Source: Gerris lacustris
Lineage: Eukaryota; Arthropoda; Insecta; Hemiptera; Gerridae
Direction of reading: 5' to 3'
Assembly: GCA_951217055.1 (NCBI GenBank)
Contig: OX578281.1
Location: 65,784,043 to 65,848,042 of the forward strand
Length of the DNA: 64,000 nucleotides
The notes under the pieces were generated by a model that ran no database searches, was not told the DNA's origin, and saw only the letters and a list, made by a program, of their open reading frames with translations. Each line of letters begins with the position of its first letter. Positions within the stretch are counted from its first letter, which is position 1. This document shows positions 45,262 through 55,488 of this stretch, piece after piece. Made by a program: the position numbers and the translations under genes.

Positions 45262-45712
45262 CATTTTGTTTACGATTTTCAACAAAAACAGATTTATTTT
45301 CATCAATATCTCGGAAACTAGATTTTTTTCGGGAAGTTATTATATCGTTTGATTCGTATTTAAATGGAATACTTTTAGAATTTTTCAATAAAAATCGTCA
45401 GAACCGTTATCGAAAAATAATTTTTTTAACGTCTTTCCATAGTTCTTGGGGGGTAGCGTTCTCAAATTTGGACCTAAAATTTATTTCCCGATTTCACCTC
45501 ATATAATTTTTCTGAACATGTATGCCAAATTTTCTAAAAATCGGCCTAGTAGTTTAGACTCCACGCGTCTGCACAATAGATGACAGACAAACATTTTTTA
45601 TAAACTACTTTTTCTGGAAACAAAGGACCTCGAAACGTGTGTATATCTATGAATATCTCAAAATCAAATTTTCGCGCTATCACAATAATTTTTCTTTATA
45701 TGAGAAAGTAAA
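45262..45712 (-). mobile_element. family T repeat, minus orientation
   Basis: It ends TTTATATGAGAAAGTAAAAA and contains, reversed, the family blocks GATTCGTATTTAAATGG, GTCAGAACCGTTATCG and CATGTATGCCAAATTTTC. It lies directly beside the hAT-like element 2. Confidence 0.65.
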
Positions 45713-46560
45713 AAACAAAAAAACGGTAGAAAAGTTAGACAGTATAACTATAATCTATCGTTAATATTATTAAATCAAAGATCACATAATAAAATATGGG
45801 CCAACGATAAACATTAAATAGTAGTGGATTGCAGATGAAACTGTAAGAGAATATAAAAATGAAAAATAATATATTCTTGAAGGAATTGTATATTGTAGTA
45901 CATTTGATTTTACAAGTAGATATAGGCATTACAAGACTCTGCGATATCATTAATATCAATATCATATCTTAATTGGTTTGTCTGAACAGAGAGAATATAT
46001 ACGCAATAATTATTATTTCATAAATACTTCAACTTATTCACATTAAACTATAACTTTTTTATTTACATTAATTATGAAACTACAAAGTTTTGCAATACTA
46101 AATTAGTGAATACTTAATTGATTTGACCAAAGATGTTAATTTTGTAAAGGTTAGAAAGATCGGTAGTCCATTTGAAAATATTTAAAGAAAAAAAAAAAGG
46201 ACTAACAATTTTCGGTTCCAATTTCTTGCCTTTTGTTTATACTGTTCGATAGATATTTGCATCTGAAATGGATTTTTTTTTTTTTTGAATTTTCGGGGGA
46301 GTCGGATCAGGGCGAGTTTTTATAGAAGTGGAATGACGACGAGAGAGGTAAAGGAAGGGGGTCGTTAAGGGAGTATTTATTGAAGGAATTATTATTCGAG
46401 GATTTTTCATCAGCTCTCTGGGTTTTAGGGTTTTTTTCCCCCAATGCAGTGTCACTTGCATTCCAATTTTGAAACGGATTTAATAATGTATGTGACGTGG
46501 AAAGATTCCGATTTTAATATTACACGGAGATATGATAACACTATTTATCCCTTTGGTATA
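45713..46560. other. AT-rich DNA, no gene recognised
   Basis: Slightly GC-richer at 46290-46450 (GGGGGAGTCGGATCAGGGCG) but no exon or repeat end is supported; the minus frame at 46237 has no recognisable product. Confidence 0.4.
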
Positions 46561-46565
46561 TATTA

Positions 46566-46937
46566 TACCACTAGGCATTGCGTGGCTCTACCATTGAAGT
46601 GAGCGTAGTGGAGTAAATTTTAGAGATTAAGAAAATTGTTGATCATATTGAGTAGATAGTTAAAGAGACTGATTGTAACAGAGAGCCGTGTAGTGGGGAA
46701 AATGGCTGTCTTTCTATATATTCGATTACGCGAGCGTTGTGCGCGAACTCTTAAACGGATAATGCTGTCTAACGAACTTAGCCTGAGCATTAGTACAAGA
46801 AGTATGCATACTAATTTTCAACTAAATCAGTAAACTATTACTCAAGTTATCGTCGGACACGTAAACATTACTGACCGACAGACAGACAGATATGATGCAT
46901 ATATGTATTCTTAAATGTAAGAAGCTCGCTTCAATTA
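46566..46937 (-). mobile_element. family G, internally deleted copy
   Basis: It opens TAGGCATTGCGTGGCTCTAC, CCATTGAAGTGAGCG and closes GTAAGAAGCTCGCTTCAATT. It keeps CGCGAGCGTTGTGCGCGAAC and GACCGACAGACAGACAG but is about half the length of its neighbour. Confidence 0.65.
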
Positions 46938-46955
46938 GAAAACAGTAATGTAAAC

Positions 46956-47709
46956 TAGTCATCGCGTGGTTCTATTATTGAAGCGAGCGTATAGTAATTA
47001 ATATATATTGAATATTGAACAAATAGATAATCATGAATCATGATGAGTTAATAGTTAAAGGGTGAATGATAGTAGTACAGCGGCTAGTAGTAAGGGAACC
47101 ACCCTGCATTCTTACTATTCCTCTAACCACACATCTCCTTTTCAACTATTATAACATGTATCACTTCACTACTCAAAAACTAATGCTTGTATCAAGATGA
47201 AATTTTACATGCCTGTTTCAATTGTACTTTAGACGATGTATATGAAATTTTATTAAAATCGTTACGTTAGAATGTAAGATATCGGTAAAAAGGTAGTTTT
47301 CTCTATTTAAAACGTTTAGGTCCGCTTTAATAATTTTAACGATATTTATTAATTCATAGTGGTGTAGCGACACAGCGGTTGGTTTTACTAAAAAATGTTA
47401 TTTGAAAAAAATGTTCGTCCCATCAAATAGGTGATGATAGAATTTTTCCCCGTCCTGAAATTCCAATTTTAAATTTGAAGCTCACGTTTACTCGAGCATT
47501 GCGCATGAACTCTTTGACGGTTAACGCTGCCCAACGAACTTAACCTGAGCATTAGTAAAAGGAACACGTATACCAAATTTCAACCAAATCGGTCAAATTT
47601 TACTCAAGTTATCGTCGGACAAGTGAACGTTACACACTGACAGACCGACAGACAGACAAGATGCATATTTCGTTGAATGTAAGAAGCTTGCATCCGCTCG
47701 CTTCAATAA
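46956..47709 (-). mobile_element. family G, near full-length copy
   Basis: It opens GTCATCGCGTGGTTCTATTA and closes GCTTGCATCCGCTCGCTTCA. It corresponds over its length to 493-1213 inverted, including the AGTAAGGGAACCACCCTGCA and CTTAACCTGAGCATTAG stretches and a GACAGACCGACAGACAGAC tract at 47639. Confidence 0.7.
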
Positions 47710-47715
47710 TAAAAA

Positions 47716-48005
47716 AAAAATAGTCTGCCAACGAGTTTAGCACATACCTTCCTTGCGTCCTATTTTGTACACTTTAATCTTTTATAACCTATTTTTGTCA
47801 AATTCATATAATTTTTCCCCCCGTTTTTTAAATCAGACACAATTTATTTTGTTCTTTTTACATGAATTAAAGTGTCAATCTAGCAAGATTTAAAGCACAC
47901 AGACGGTTGATATTTTTCTGGTGCTATCTATCTGAGGTTTTCTTTTTACTAACCATCCAAATTTAATAAAAATCGTATAAGTAAATAACTATTTATATGT
48001 TATAT
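47716..48005 (-). mobile_element. HP family fragment
   Basis: AGTCTGCCAACGAGTTTAGC opens the copy; ACATGAATTAAAGTGTCAAT and CATCCAAATTTAATAAAAAT follow, then the similarity stops. Confidence 0.6.
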
Positions 48006-49005
48006 TAACTATAGGTGGTAAATACAGCTAATGCAGATCATGCAGTGATGGATCAACATGCCAAACCCATGCTATCCATCAAATACATAGATGTGTAAGC
48101 GCTTTGGCAGTCCCACACCCTCAGCCGGGGGTTTCGCTACGCAAAGCCTGAAATTATTTCAATTTAGACTAAATTTATCCGGCTATACAGTAGCTCACTG
48201 TGATAACATTAATATATTTAACATATTTATAATTATTTATAAATTTAAACACTATTTCTTAAGGTGATACTTTATATTTAAAAGTGTTCGCTAATCAATT
48301 TACTGTATGCAATACACAATTGAAAATATTTATGTTCAATAAATATTATTTTCAAAGCCGGGAAAATAATTAAATGTTTGTTTCATTATAATAGGTGTTA
48401 TATCTCCTTTAATTTGACAATTATGTAGATTAAACTTTTTAAGTTTTTAATTCAATAAATAAAATAGTTTAGCAACTACTACGTGATAAAGTGTTTCATT
48501 CTTTACAATGACTCAGAGATATTTTAATGCCATAAAAGGAATTGATTATTTCATTTGAAATGAGTTTTCAAATTTTTATGAAATATCATTAAAACATTAT
48601 CAATAAAATTTTGTATTATATAAAAGAATTGGAGCTAACTTTTAGAGATAACTCATACGCAAGCAATGACATCGTTCTATCGTTTTATGGAACGATTTTG
48701 TCACCAATTCAAAATGTGTTTCACACCAAAGAAAATTTTTGTTCTCATGTTTGTCTGTTTTCTGTCGTATGTCACACAATAACCTCTTTATATAATGTCT
48801 CCGCATAAAATAATAGTTAGACACATTTTAATCTTAACTCAATAACACCCTTCCAAAACTTTAATTAAAAAGTTCCTATCCGAATACAATATATCAAAAC
48901 AATATTAAAAGTGTACAAAATTACTCCTCTCAAAATAACATTACGGCTCCGGTATAAACAAATAAGTTCCGGTTATAAATAGATAACTTGAATTAATATA
49001 ATCGA
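48006..49005. other. AT-rich DNA, no gene recognised
   Basis: Only the 48050-48180 stretch is more balanced. The overlapping frames on both strands near 48611-48824 are not supported as genes. Confidence 0.4.
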
Positions 49006-49007
49006 AA

Positions 49008-49262
49008 AATCAGTCCAAGACAACTCAGACAAACTTTCTCATATATACGAGTTCACAATTACTTAGGCCAGTCTTTTCCAATCATCGAGTTTAAAAAAAA
49101 ATTGCCATAAAATTTTGATGATCTTCTCGGCGGGAAATCGAACCCGGCCTCTCTTCGTCCACGTTTTAAGCTATTTTCTCAGGAACTAGATAATTCCCCG
49201 ATTAACGGCCCCAAATATGGAGCTAAAATTAATTTATCGATTTCGCCTCGAGTATTTTATTC
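49008..49262 (-). mobile_element. family T fragment
   Basis: AACTTTCTCATATATACGAG (49036) and the reversed TTCTCAGGAACTAGATAATT and GGGAAATCGAACCCGGCC stretch match the right half of 13575-14095. Confidence 0.55.
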
Positions 49263-49831
49263 GGTCTGTAAGTCTGTCGCTTAATTTTTGCGAACCAACA
49301 TATCTTAAAAACTACACGTCTAATTTAATTAAATTTGAATGGTAGGTCATAATTAGCCCATTGCTTGTCCCATATAAGTTTCAACCGTCTGTGCCTATTT
49401 TTTTCTCTTCCACACACCGCACAAACATACATTTATTTACACCTATAGCTTCAAAATTATTTATCTGATTTGAATGAAACTTATATAGTTTATCGAAAGT
49501 AAGCCGCAGATAGCCCCAGATTAATTTGAAATGCCTGCGCTCTTTTACTTTTTGCTAAATTGATCAAATGATTTGTAAAAAATGAAAACAATTATGACAG
49601 ATTAAAAAATAGTATTTGAAATTATCTAATAGCATTAAATATCTGTGATAACGAAATGTTTGCCTTGCAACATTTCTATTTAACTACCATAAAATATTGC
49701 CAATTGTTGTGGCCCATAGCTAAAAAACGGAGGGAACAATTAAACCAATTAGATAATAATGGCTTGTAAAAGCATAATATCAATAAAGTACGTGATAGGA
49801 TGCGAGGAAGTTATGTGCCACACCAATTGTC
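49263..49831 (+). mobile_element. HP family, subfamily a, copy
   Basis: CTGTCGCTTAATTTTTGCGA and CCAACATATCTTAAAAACTA start the recognisable part, and GAAGTTATGTGCCACACCAA ends it. The left hairpin is absent. The 66-codon frame at 49759 uses the HP end as its start and is not a gene. Confidence 0.65.
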
Positions 49832-50060
49832 TTTCTAAACGTATTTTTCTTTTTAAACGTTTTCAATCCTATATGAAAACATATCAAGAACTTAGGTTCT
49901 CCAAACTAACTGCAGAATTTCTTTATATTGAACTTGTATGTGACAGACATAATGATTAATTGTCCGAAGAAACATTAAATAGAATGCTTGGTATGAGAGC
50001 GTCTATGGAGGTCATCTTAAAGATATAACACTAAATGTCTCTCCGAGTAAAAATACAATA

Positions 50061-51388
50061 AAAACTTTAATATCAAAGCAACTTTCAGCCTTCAAAAGGC
50101 TGTCATCAGTGCCTATTACGGAAGAAAAAAAGTTGCATTAATAAAAAGAATTAGTGAGAGATAAATGGGTCTCATGTTGATCTCCGACATGAAGTAGACT
50201 CGTCCCTGACTAAATCTTTTTATAAATGTAACTTATTTTACCTCCAGCGGGGAGAAAAAGTGAACTTTCCTCCCTAGTTTACAGGGAGGGAAGTTACTCA
50301 TTGCACCCGGTCGGGTTAAACAGGGAGTAATGAAAAATAAGGGAATCATGAACTTTCATGATTCCCTCCAGTGTTGCCCTAGATAAAGCACAAGTAAATA
50401 AGCTTGGTGCTAATACACATTTCATTTACTAACTTTTAATGTCGAAATCTATAATGTCATCTTCACACATGTCATGTAAACTCCACAACGATTGACATAG
50501 TGATTTATCAGTAAAAGAAACAAACAAGTTAAAACATAATTTCTAAATGTAGATTAACTAATCCATATTTAAATACATCAGTTGTCAACACCATTCAATA
50601 CAAGACCCAGCTTCCAGCTGATTCTCCCATTTAATTTTAGAATTGAAATTCAAATAATTATTTTCTATAATTTAATTTTAACGTGATTAAACTTATTTAG
50701 AGAATTGTTAATATTATATCTAACTATTTTTTTATAATTAAAAGATAAAAAGAACTTTTTATATACTAAGTTTTTAAATTTTCTATGTAGTAATGCATAA
50801 ATCTGAAACCCGTCAAAATAAAGATTGTAAATATGGATATGTCAAAACAAATAAATTAACCTGCGGATTTTATCCGAACTAACTTTCCATACACCAAAAT
50901 TTTCTGAAAACGAATTAAATTCTGCTTAAATATGGCTAAAAGTATTAAAATAATGAATTGTCATCGTGTTCTGAGCTGTTCTAAAAGTTTCAAATTTCCA
51001 GCTACTCGGAAAGTTAGGTAAAAATCGATTGCAAGATTTGTACCTACTGGACAAGCAAACAAACAAACAAGAAAGCAAGCTAATAAAAACGTAGTAAAAA
51101 ATAAATATAAACCTATGTATTTTTTGTTGAATAACGTAATTTAAAATTAAAATCTTTCCATTTTTTTTTCTCCCTTATGGAGGTAAAATATTGTATGTAC
51201 CTTGGGAGTAAAAATCACTTGCACCCTCGCGATAATGGCGAAGCCGAGGGAGTGAACGTTAACCAACATCATCGCTCAGGGTGCAATCACTTACTTTCCT
51301 CCCTTGGTGCGTAAATGACTATTCTTCCGTATATAGGCACTAATAATGGCCTTTTGAAAGGTGAATGCTGCTTTGGCATTAAAGTTTT
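50061..51388. mobile_element. foldback element B with family D copy inside
   Basis: Arms at 50061-50130 and about 51315-51388 are inverted copies sharing AAACTTTAAT, CAAAGCA, CTTTCAAAAGGC or its variant, AGTGCCTAT and CGGAAGAA. The interior contains CpG-rich blocks with TTGCACCC (50298, 51217) and a diverged, truncated family D copy at 50742-51100. GGGAATCATGAAC/GTTCATGATTCCC-type pairing occurs at 50340-50370. Confidence 0.75.
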
Positions 51389-51390
51389 TT

Positions 51391-52000
51391 AAATTTTTTT
51401 GATGGATTTTATAGGTGTATTTAAAAAATAAAAAAAAACTAGGTGATTTCGATTTCTTATATTTGTGAGACGTTTCAACCCTCTAAGGTCATCTTCCCAT
51501 CACATAATTTTCATAAATTTGTGTAGTCGCATTGAAATTTTAATAATTAGTATTTTCGTTAATATTAAAATTTTTATTCTCCATATCATGTATTGTTAAA
51601 ACATAATTATTTGACTTCAATCATATATTCAATTTAATGAATGAGTTGTTGTTTTCAATATACATATATATATTGTTTTTTACACTAAAGTGAAATGTGA
51701 TACAAAATATTTGTGGAAAATAATTGTCGTTTTAAGTGTTCAGTTTTTAATTAAAATTGTATTTAGTTAATTAATTTTATAATGTATTTATTTGACAAAT
51801 CCTATGGAGAATAAAAAAATTTATTATTAACGAAAATACTAATTATTAAAATTTCAATGCGACTACACAAATTTATGAAAATTATGTGATGGGAAGATGA
51901 CCTTAGAGGGTCGAAACGTCTCACAAATAAAAGAAATGGAAATCAACTAGTTTTTTTTTTATTTTTTAAATACACCTAAAAAATCCATCAAAAAAATTTA
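51391..52000. mobile_element. foldback element C
   Basis: Arms of about 185 bp (51391-51577, 51815-52000) are nearly perfect inverted copies, starting with TTTTTTTGATGGATTTTATA and including GAGACGTTTC, AAGGTCATCTTCCCATCAC and GACTACACAAATTTATG. It abuts foldback B with only about two bases between them. No coding region. Confidence 0.85.
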
Positions 52001-52171
52001 ATAAAATATACAATTTAAAAAGGTGTTTAAGTTTAACAACGTTTATTGAAGAAAAAAATAAATTTATATTTTACGATTTTGGTAGTATTCATACTACGGA
52101 AAGATTAAGTTTTAATTTAAATCAAATTATAATTATTATAAACTACGGGAAACAGACAGAGAAAAATACAC

Positions 52172-52243
52172 TCCAGCGCTGGGATTTGAACCACAGGCCT
52201 CTATATTTCCGGTATAGCGCTCTACCAACTAAGCTACGCAGGA
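52172..52243 (-). tRNA. tRNA-like unit in left arm
   Basis: Inverted copy of the unit at 52365-52436, identical in all features seen. As a cloverleaf it would compete with pairing to the other arm in a long transcript. Confidence 0.5.
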
Positions 52244-52364
52244 GAATGATTTCCTCTGACGTTAATGATACCTTGTCCCGAATTTAAGCTTTCTTCTAAG
52301 ATTTGTAGAAAATTGAAAGCTTAAATTCGGGACAAGGTATCATTAACGTCAGAGGAAATCATTC

Positions 52365-52436
52365 TCCTGCGTAGCTTAGTTGGTAGAGCGCTATACCGGA
52401 AATATAGAGGCCTGTGGTTCAAATCCCAGCGCTGGA
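52365..52436 (+). tRNA. 72-nt tRNA-like unit in right arm (SINE head)
   Basis: TCCTGCG pairs with CGCTGGA with one T-T mismatch. The D arm is GCTT AGTTGGTA GAGC and the anticodon arm is a perfect CTATA/TATAG stem with loop CCGGAAA. The B box is GGTTCAAATCC. The loop would give GGA as anticodon, but position 33 is C, not the universal U, and the T stem has two mismatches. It therefore looks like a pol III promoter module more than a decoding tRNA. Confidence 0.55.
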
Positions 52437-52512
52437 GTGTATTTTTCTCTGTCTGTTTCCCGTAGTTAATAATAATTATAATTTGATTTAAATTAAAAGA
52501 AAAAAATAAATT

Positions 52513-52918
52513 AAAGTTTTTTCAAATTACTTGAAGAGACAGTTTGTGTTAGTGTTTGTTGTGACAGTTTGACAGTTGTGTTGTGTTGGTGTTATCCCTT
52601 ATTAAGTAGTATGTTGAACTTTATATTTATACAGTTGAGTTAAAAAAGTATGTAAATAATGGACATTGCTACAAATTATATTAGATCAATGATCCACACT
52701 TAACAAGAATTTAAGATAATTCCTCTTTTTATTTCTTGTTAGACTAAAAACCAGATAATGAAAAAAAGCCTTTAGGGTAGAAGTGCTTCTTATTGGAATT
52801 GATTGCTTTCTAGAGCCACAATTTTAACCCTAATTACCGAAGGTTTAGGATGAAGACAAGCTGACAGCCTGTTGAAAAATCTAGCTAAACCAAAAAGGCA
52901 TTAGAACTCCATTAACTC

Positions 52919-53005
<87 letters not shown>

Positions 53006-53195
53006 CGCAAGTTTTGATTTGAAGATATAAGCAAGTTTTGACAAAACTTGCTTTCATTATTGATGTCTGGAATAAATTGAATTGTAACTTTTGAGCATCC
53101 TCTTTAGTTTTCTAACCAAGTAGATTTGATAGGATTTTTTTTATTTGTTTATACTTCATTCAATAGCTTAAAAACGGGGATTTTATTATTTAAGT
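52513..53195. other. AT-rich DNA with (TA)n microsatellite at 52922-52999
   Basis: About 78 bp of TA dinucleotides, followed by a small inverted pair AAGCAAGTTTTGA/CAAAACTTGCTT (53028-53054). No gene is seen. Confidence 0.7.
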
Positions 53196-53247
53196 AGATT
53201 AACTAACACCCATGGGTAAGGGGTGTTAGTTAATCTACTTACGTTAG
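53196..53247. repeat. perfect hairpin, 20-bp arms
   Basis: AAGTAGATTAACTAACACC and its inverse GGTGTTAGTTAATCTACTT enclose a loop of about ten bases around CATGGGTAAG. No other repeat surrounds it. Confidence 0.9.
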
Positions 53248-53421
53248 TGCTTACGTTAGTTGAGAACTACTAGTTCCCGTGAGAGGAAGGGAATTGAATA
53301 GAAATGGACATGGCTAATACTTTTATACGAATAGGTAAAAGTTGGGCAAACTACTTGACACTGTCCTGTGCTTTAGGGAATTCAAACGGCTAACAAAATT
53401 TTAACCCCAATACACACAGTC

Positions 53422-53674
53422 AAAATACGTTTCTTTCAATATTTAAGTTTTTGGTAGTTTTCATACTACGGAAAGTTTAAATTTTAATTTAAATCAAATT
53501 ATAATTATTATTAACTATGGGAAACAGACAGTGAAAAATACACTCCAGCGCCGGGATTTGAACCACTCACATACAGGAGACCCGTGGTTCAAATCCCGGC
53601 GCTGGAGTGTATTTTTCACTGTCTGTTTCCCGAAGTTAATAATAATTATAATTTGATTTAAAATACGTTTCTTT
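53422..53674. mobile_element. foldback tRNA-SINE, copy 3, internally collapsed
   Basis: AAAATACGTTTCTTT at 53422-53436 and 53660-53674 flanks the element. The arms reach inward only to the B-box half of the tRNA (GGGATTTGAACCAC, GTGGTTCAAATCCC), leaving a 17-base loop (53575-53591). The left tail GGTAGTTTTCATACTACGG is present. Confidence 0.8.
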
Positions 53675-53925
53675 TAAATATACACTTATTTTTTTCAAAA
53701 TAATTATTCAACTAAGATAAAGAAAAATGTATCAGTAATTGGTCAAAATGCTATAGGAAAATACATTTTTATGTCTGTTTCCCGTAGTTAATAATAATTA
53801 TAATTTGATTTAAAATACGTTTCTTTTAAATATACATTTATTTTTTTCAAAATTATAATTCAACTAAGATAAAGAAAAATGTATCAGTAATTGGTTAAAA
53901 TACTATAGGAAAATACATTTTTAAT
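53630..53925. repeat. tandem duplication, about 147-bp unit
   Basis: The end of copy 3 plus flanking DNA, from GTCTGTTTCCCG to GGAAAATACATTTTT, occurs twice in a row with few differences. It postdates the SINE insertion because it includes the SINE end and target duplication. Confidence 0.85.
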
Positions 53926-53994
53926 TTAAACTGGTTTCAACCACTTTAGTCTGATAAATAGATTGTATATAGTATGTATATCAAAATAATTTGT

Positions 53995-54395
53995 CAATTA
54001 ATGAACCAAATAACTTCCTCACATCATATTTCGTATACTTTAATGATTTTATGCTCTTATAAACCTATTTTAGTCAATTTTTATTTTAGTTTGCCTGCGT
54101 TTTTTTTTAAAAATCTGTCAAAATTGTATTGAGTTTTTACATGAATTAATGTGTTAATTTAGCAACATTTAAAGAGCGCAGATGGTTGGAACTAATCTGG
54201 GGCTATCTGCGAGCTACTTTCGACAAACCATCAAAATTTCATAAAAATCAAATGGGTGTTTTTTTGAAGATATATAGATGCAACTTTGCATGTTTGTGCG
54301 CATGTAGGAGAGAAACAAATAGGAGCAGAAGGTTGAATATTATATGGGGCCAACAATGGGCCTAGAATCTAAATTTTATTAAAATTTAAAGAATA
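53995..54395 (-). mobile_element. HP family, subfamily a, left part
   Basis: ACATGAATTAATGTGTTAAT, GGGGCTATCTGCGAGCTACT and GCGCATGTAGGAGAGAAAC fit the family. It is interrupted by SINE copy 4 and resumes at 54726 with TTTTTAAGATATGTTGGTT. Confidence 0.65.
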
Positions 54396-54725
54396 TCAAA
54401 TTTTTAGGTTTTTGGTAGTATTCATACTACGGAAAGATTAAATTTTACTTTAAATCAAATTATAATTATCAATACTTACGGGAGACATACAGAGAAAAAT
54501 AGAACCCCGCACCGGGACTTGAACTACGGGTCCTCCTATTAATCCGTTACAGGTGCTCTTACCAACTAAGCTATACGGGAGAATGATTTTTCTCTGTCGT
54601 TATCGATACAAATTCCCCGAATCCAAGCTTTTAATCTTTTCTACAAATCTAGTAAGCCAAATATTTTTCTCTGTATGTCTCCCGTAGTTATTGATAATTA
54701 TAATTTGATTTAAATTTAAAGAATA
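54382..54725. mobile_element. foldback tRNA-SINE, copy 4, with target duplication
   Basis: AAATTTAAAGAATA at 54382-54395 and 54712-54725 flanks the element, which splits an HP repeat; the uninterrupted HP sequence elsewhere supports the insertion point. The left arm holds a tRNA-like unit in minus orientation; the right arm keeps only TTTTTCTCTGTATGTCTCCC and the terminal AT-rich arm. The tail GGTAGTATTCATACTACGG is on the left. Confidence 0.85.
54504..54581 (-). tRNA. 78-nt tRNA-like unit, same subtype as 27773-27850
   Basis: The acceptor TCCCGTA pairs with TGCGGGG, the D arm is GCTT AGTTGGTAA GAGC and the B box is AGTTCAAGTCC. The anticodon arm has the same enlarged loop as copy 1. Probably a retroposed head, not a decoding tRNA. 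Confidence 0.5.
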
Positions 54726-54829
54726 GTTTTTAAGATATGTTGGTTAACAAACATTTAGTGACAGACCGACAAACATAACTTACTTTAGTGAAGAAACACT
54801 GAACGAGCAAACTAAGTTTTCAATATATT

Positions 54830-55350
54830 ATTTAATTGGTCATTAACAGTGAAATACTTAGTACAATTACCACTTTATTTAGTGGTTATTTAAGTTTACT
54901 ACTTTTTAATAGTTAGCTTATTAGTTAGTTGGTCATTATAAGTTAAATGCTTCATAAAATTACCACATTATTTAGTGGTTAGTCAGCTTACCACTTTGAA
55001 ACAATAATCGTATCAGTTAGTTGGTTATAAACAGTGAATGCTTCATAAAATTATAACATTATTTAGTGGTTAGTTAAGTTTACTAGTTTTTAACAGTAAG
55101 CTTATTAGTTAGTCGGTCATAAATAGAGAAATGCTTCATAAAATTACTACATTATTTAGTGATTTTTCATCCAACTAGATTGGAAAAGTAGTCGTATCAG
55201 TTAGTTGGTTATTAACAGTGAAATGCTTCATACTATTACCACATTATTTAGTGGTCAGTAAGCCTCCAATTTGAAACAGTAACCTTATTAATTAGTTGGT
55301 CATTAATAGTGAACTCCTCCCTAAAATTGAGATATTATTTAGTGGTTTGT
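54830..55350. repeat. 92-bp satellite-like tandem repeat, about 5.6 units
   Basis: Landmarks such as TTAGTTGGTCATTAACAGTG and CATTATTTAGTGGTTAGT recur at 54838, 54931, 55023, 55115, 55207 and 55298, steps of 91-93 bp. Units are clearly diverged, so the array is old. It is followed by a fragment of the HP hairpin end (AAGTAAGCTCGGAAGCAA, 55396). Confidence 0.9.
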
Positions 55351-55488
55351 AAGACTAAATAAGAAACTAAAAATGTTACGTTAGAAAGGTATAGCTTAAG
55401 TAAGCTCGGAAGCAATATAACTGGGGAGTTTATTAATAATAATAATTAAAATACAAATAGTACGGTAAAATCATAAGCAAACAAGTAA

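Larger units (their letters stand above)
52049..52512. mobile_element. foldback tRNA-SINE, copy 2, complete palindrome with target duplication
   Basis: AAGAAAAAAATAAATT at 52049-52064 and 52497-52512 flanks the 432-bp element. Arms from about 52105 to 52290 and 52315 to 52490 are inverted copies, each with a tRNA-like unit, and the central loop is about 22 bp (52291-52312). Outside the left arm is an unpaired tail GGTAGTATTCATACTACGG preceded by a short T/A-rich stretch. A 16-bp duplication and one-sided tail fit LINE-mediated insertion of a SINE whose body has become a head-to-head dimer. Confidence 0.85.

Noticed and set aside
52365..52436. Functional tRNA with anticodon GGA
   Set aside because: Position 33 is C where U is near-universal, the T stem has mismatches, and an inverted copy lies next to it. 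A SINE head is more likely, though expression is not excluded.
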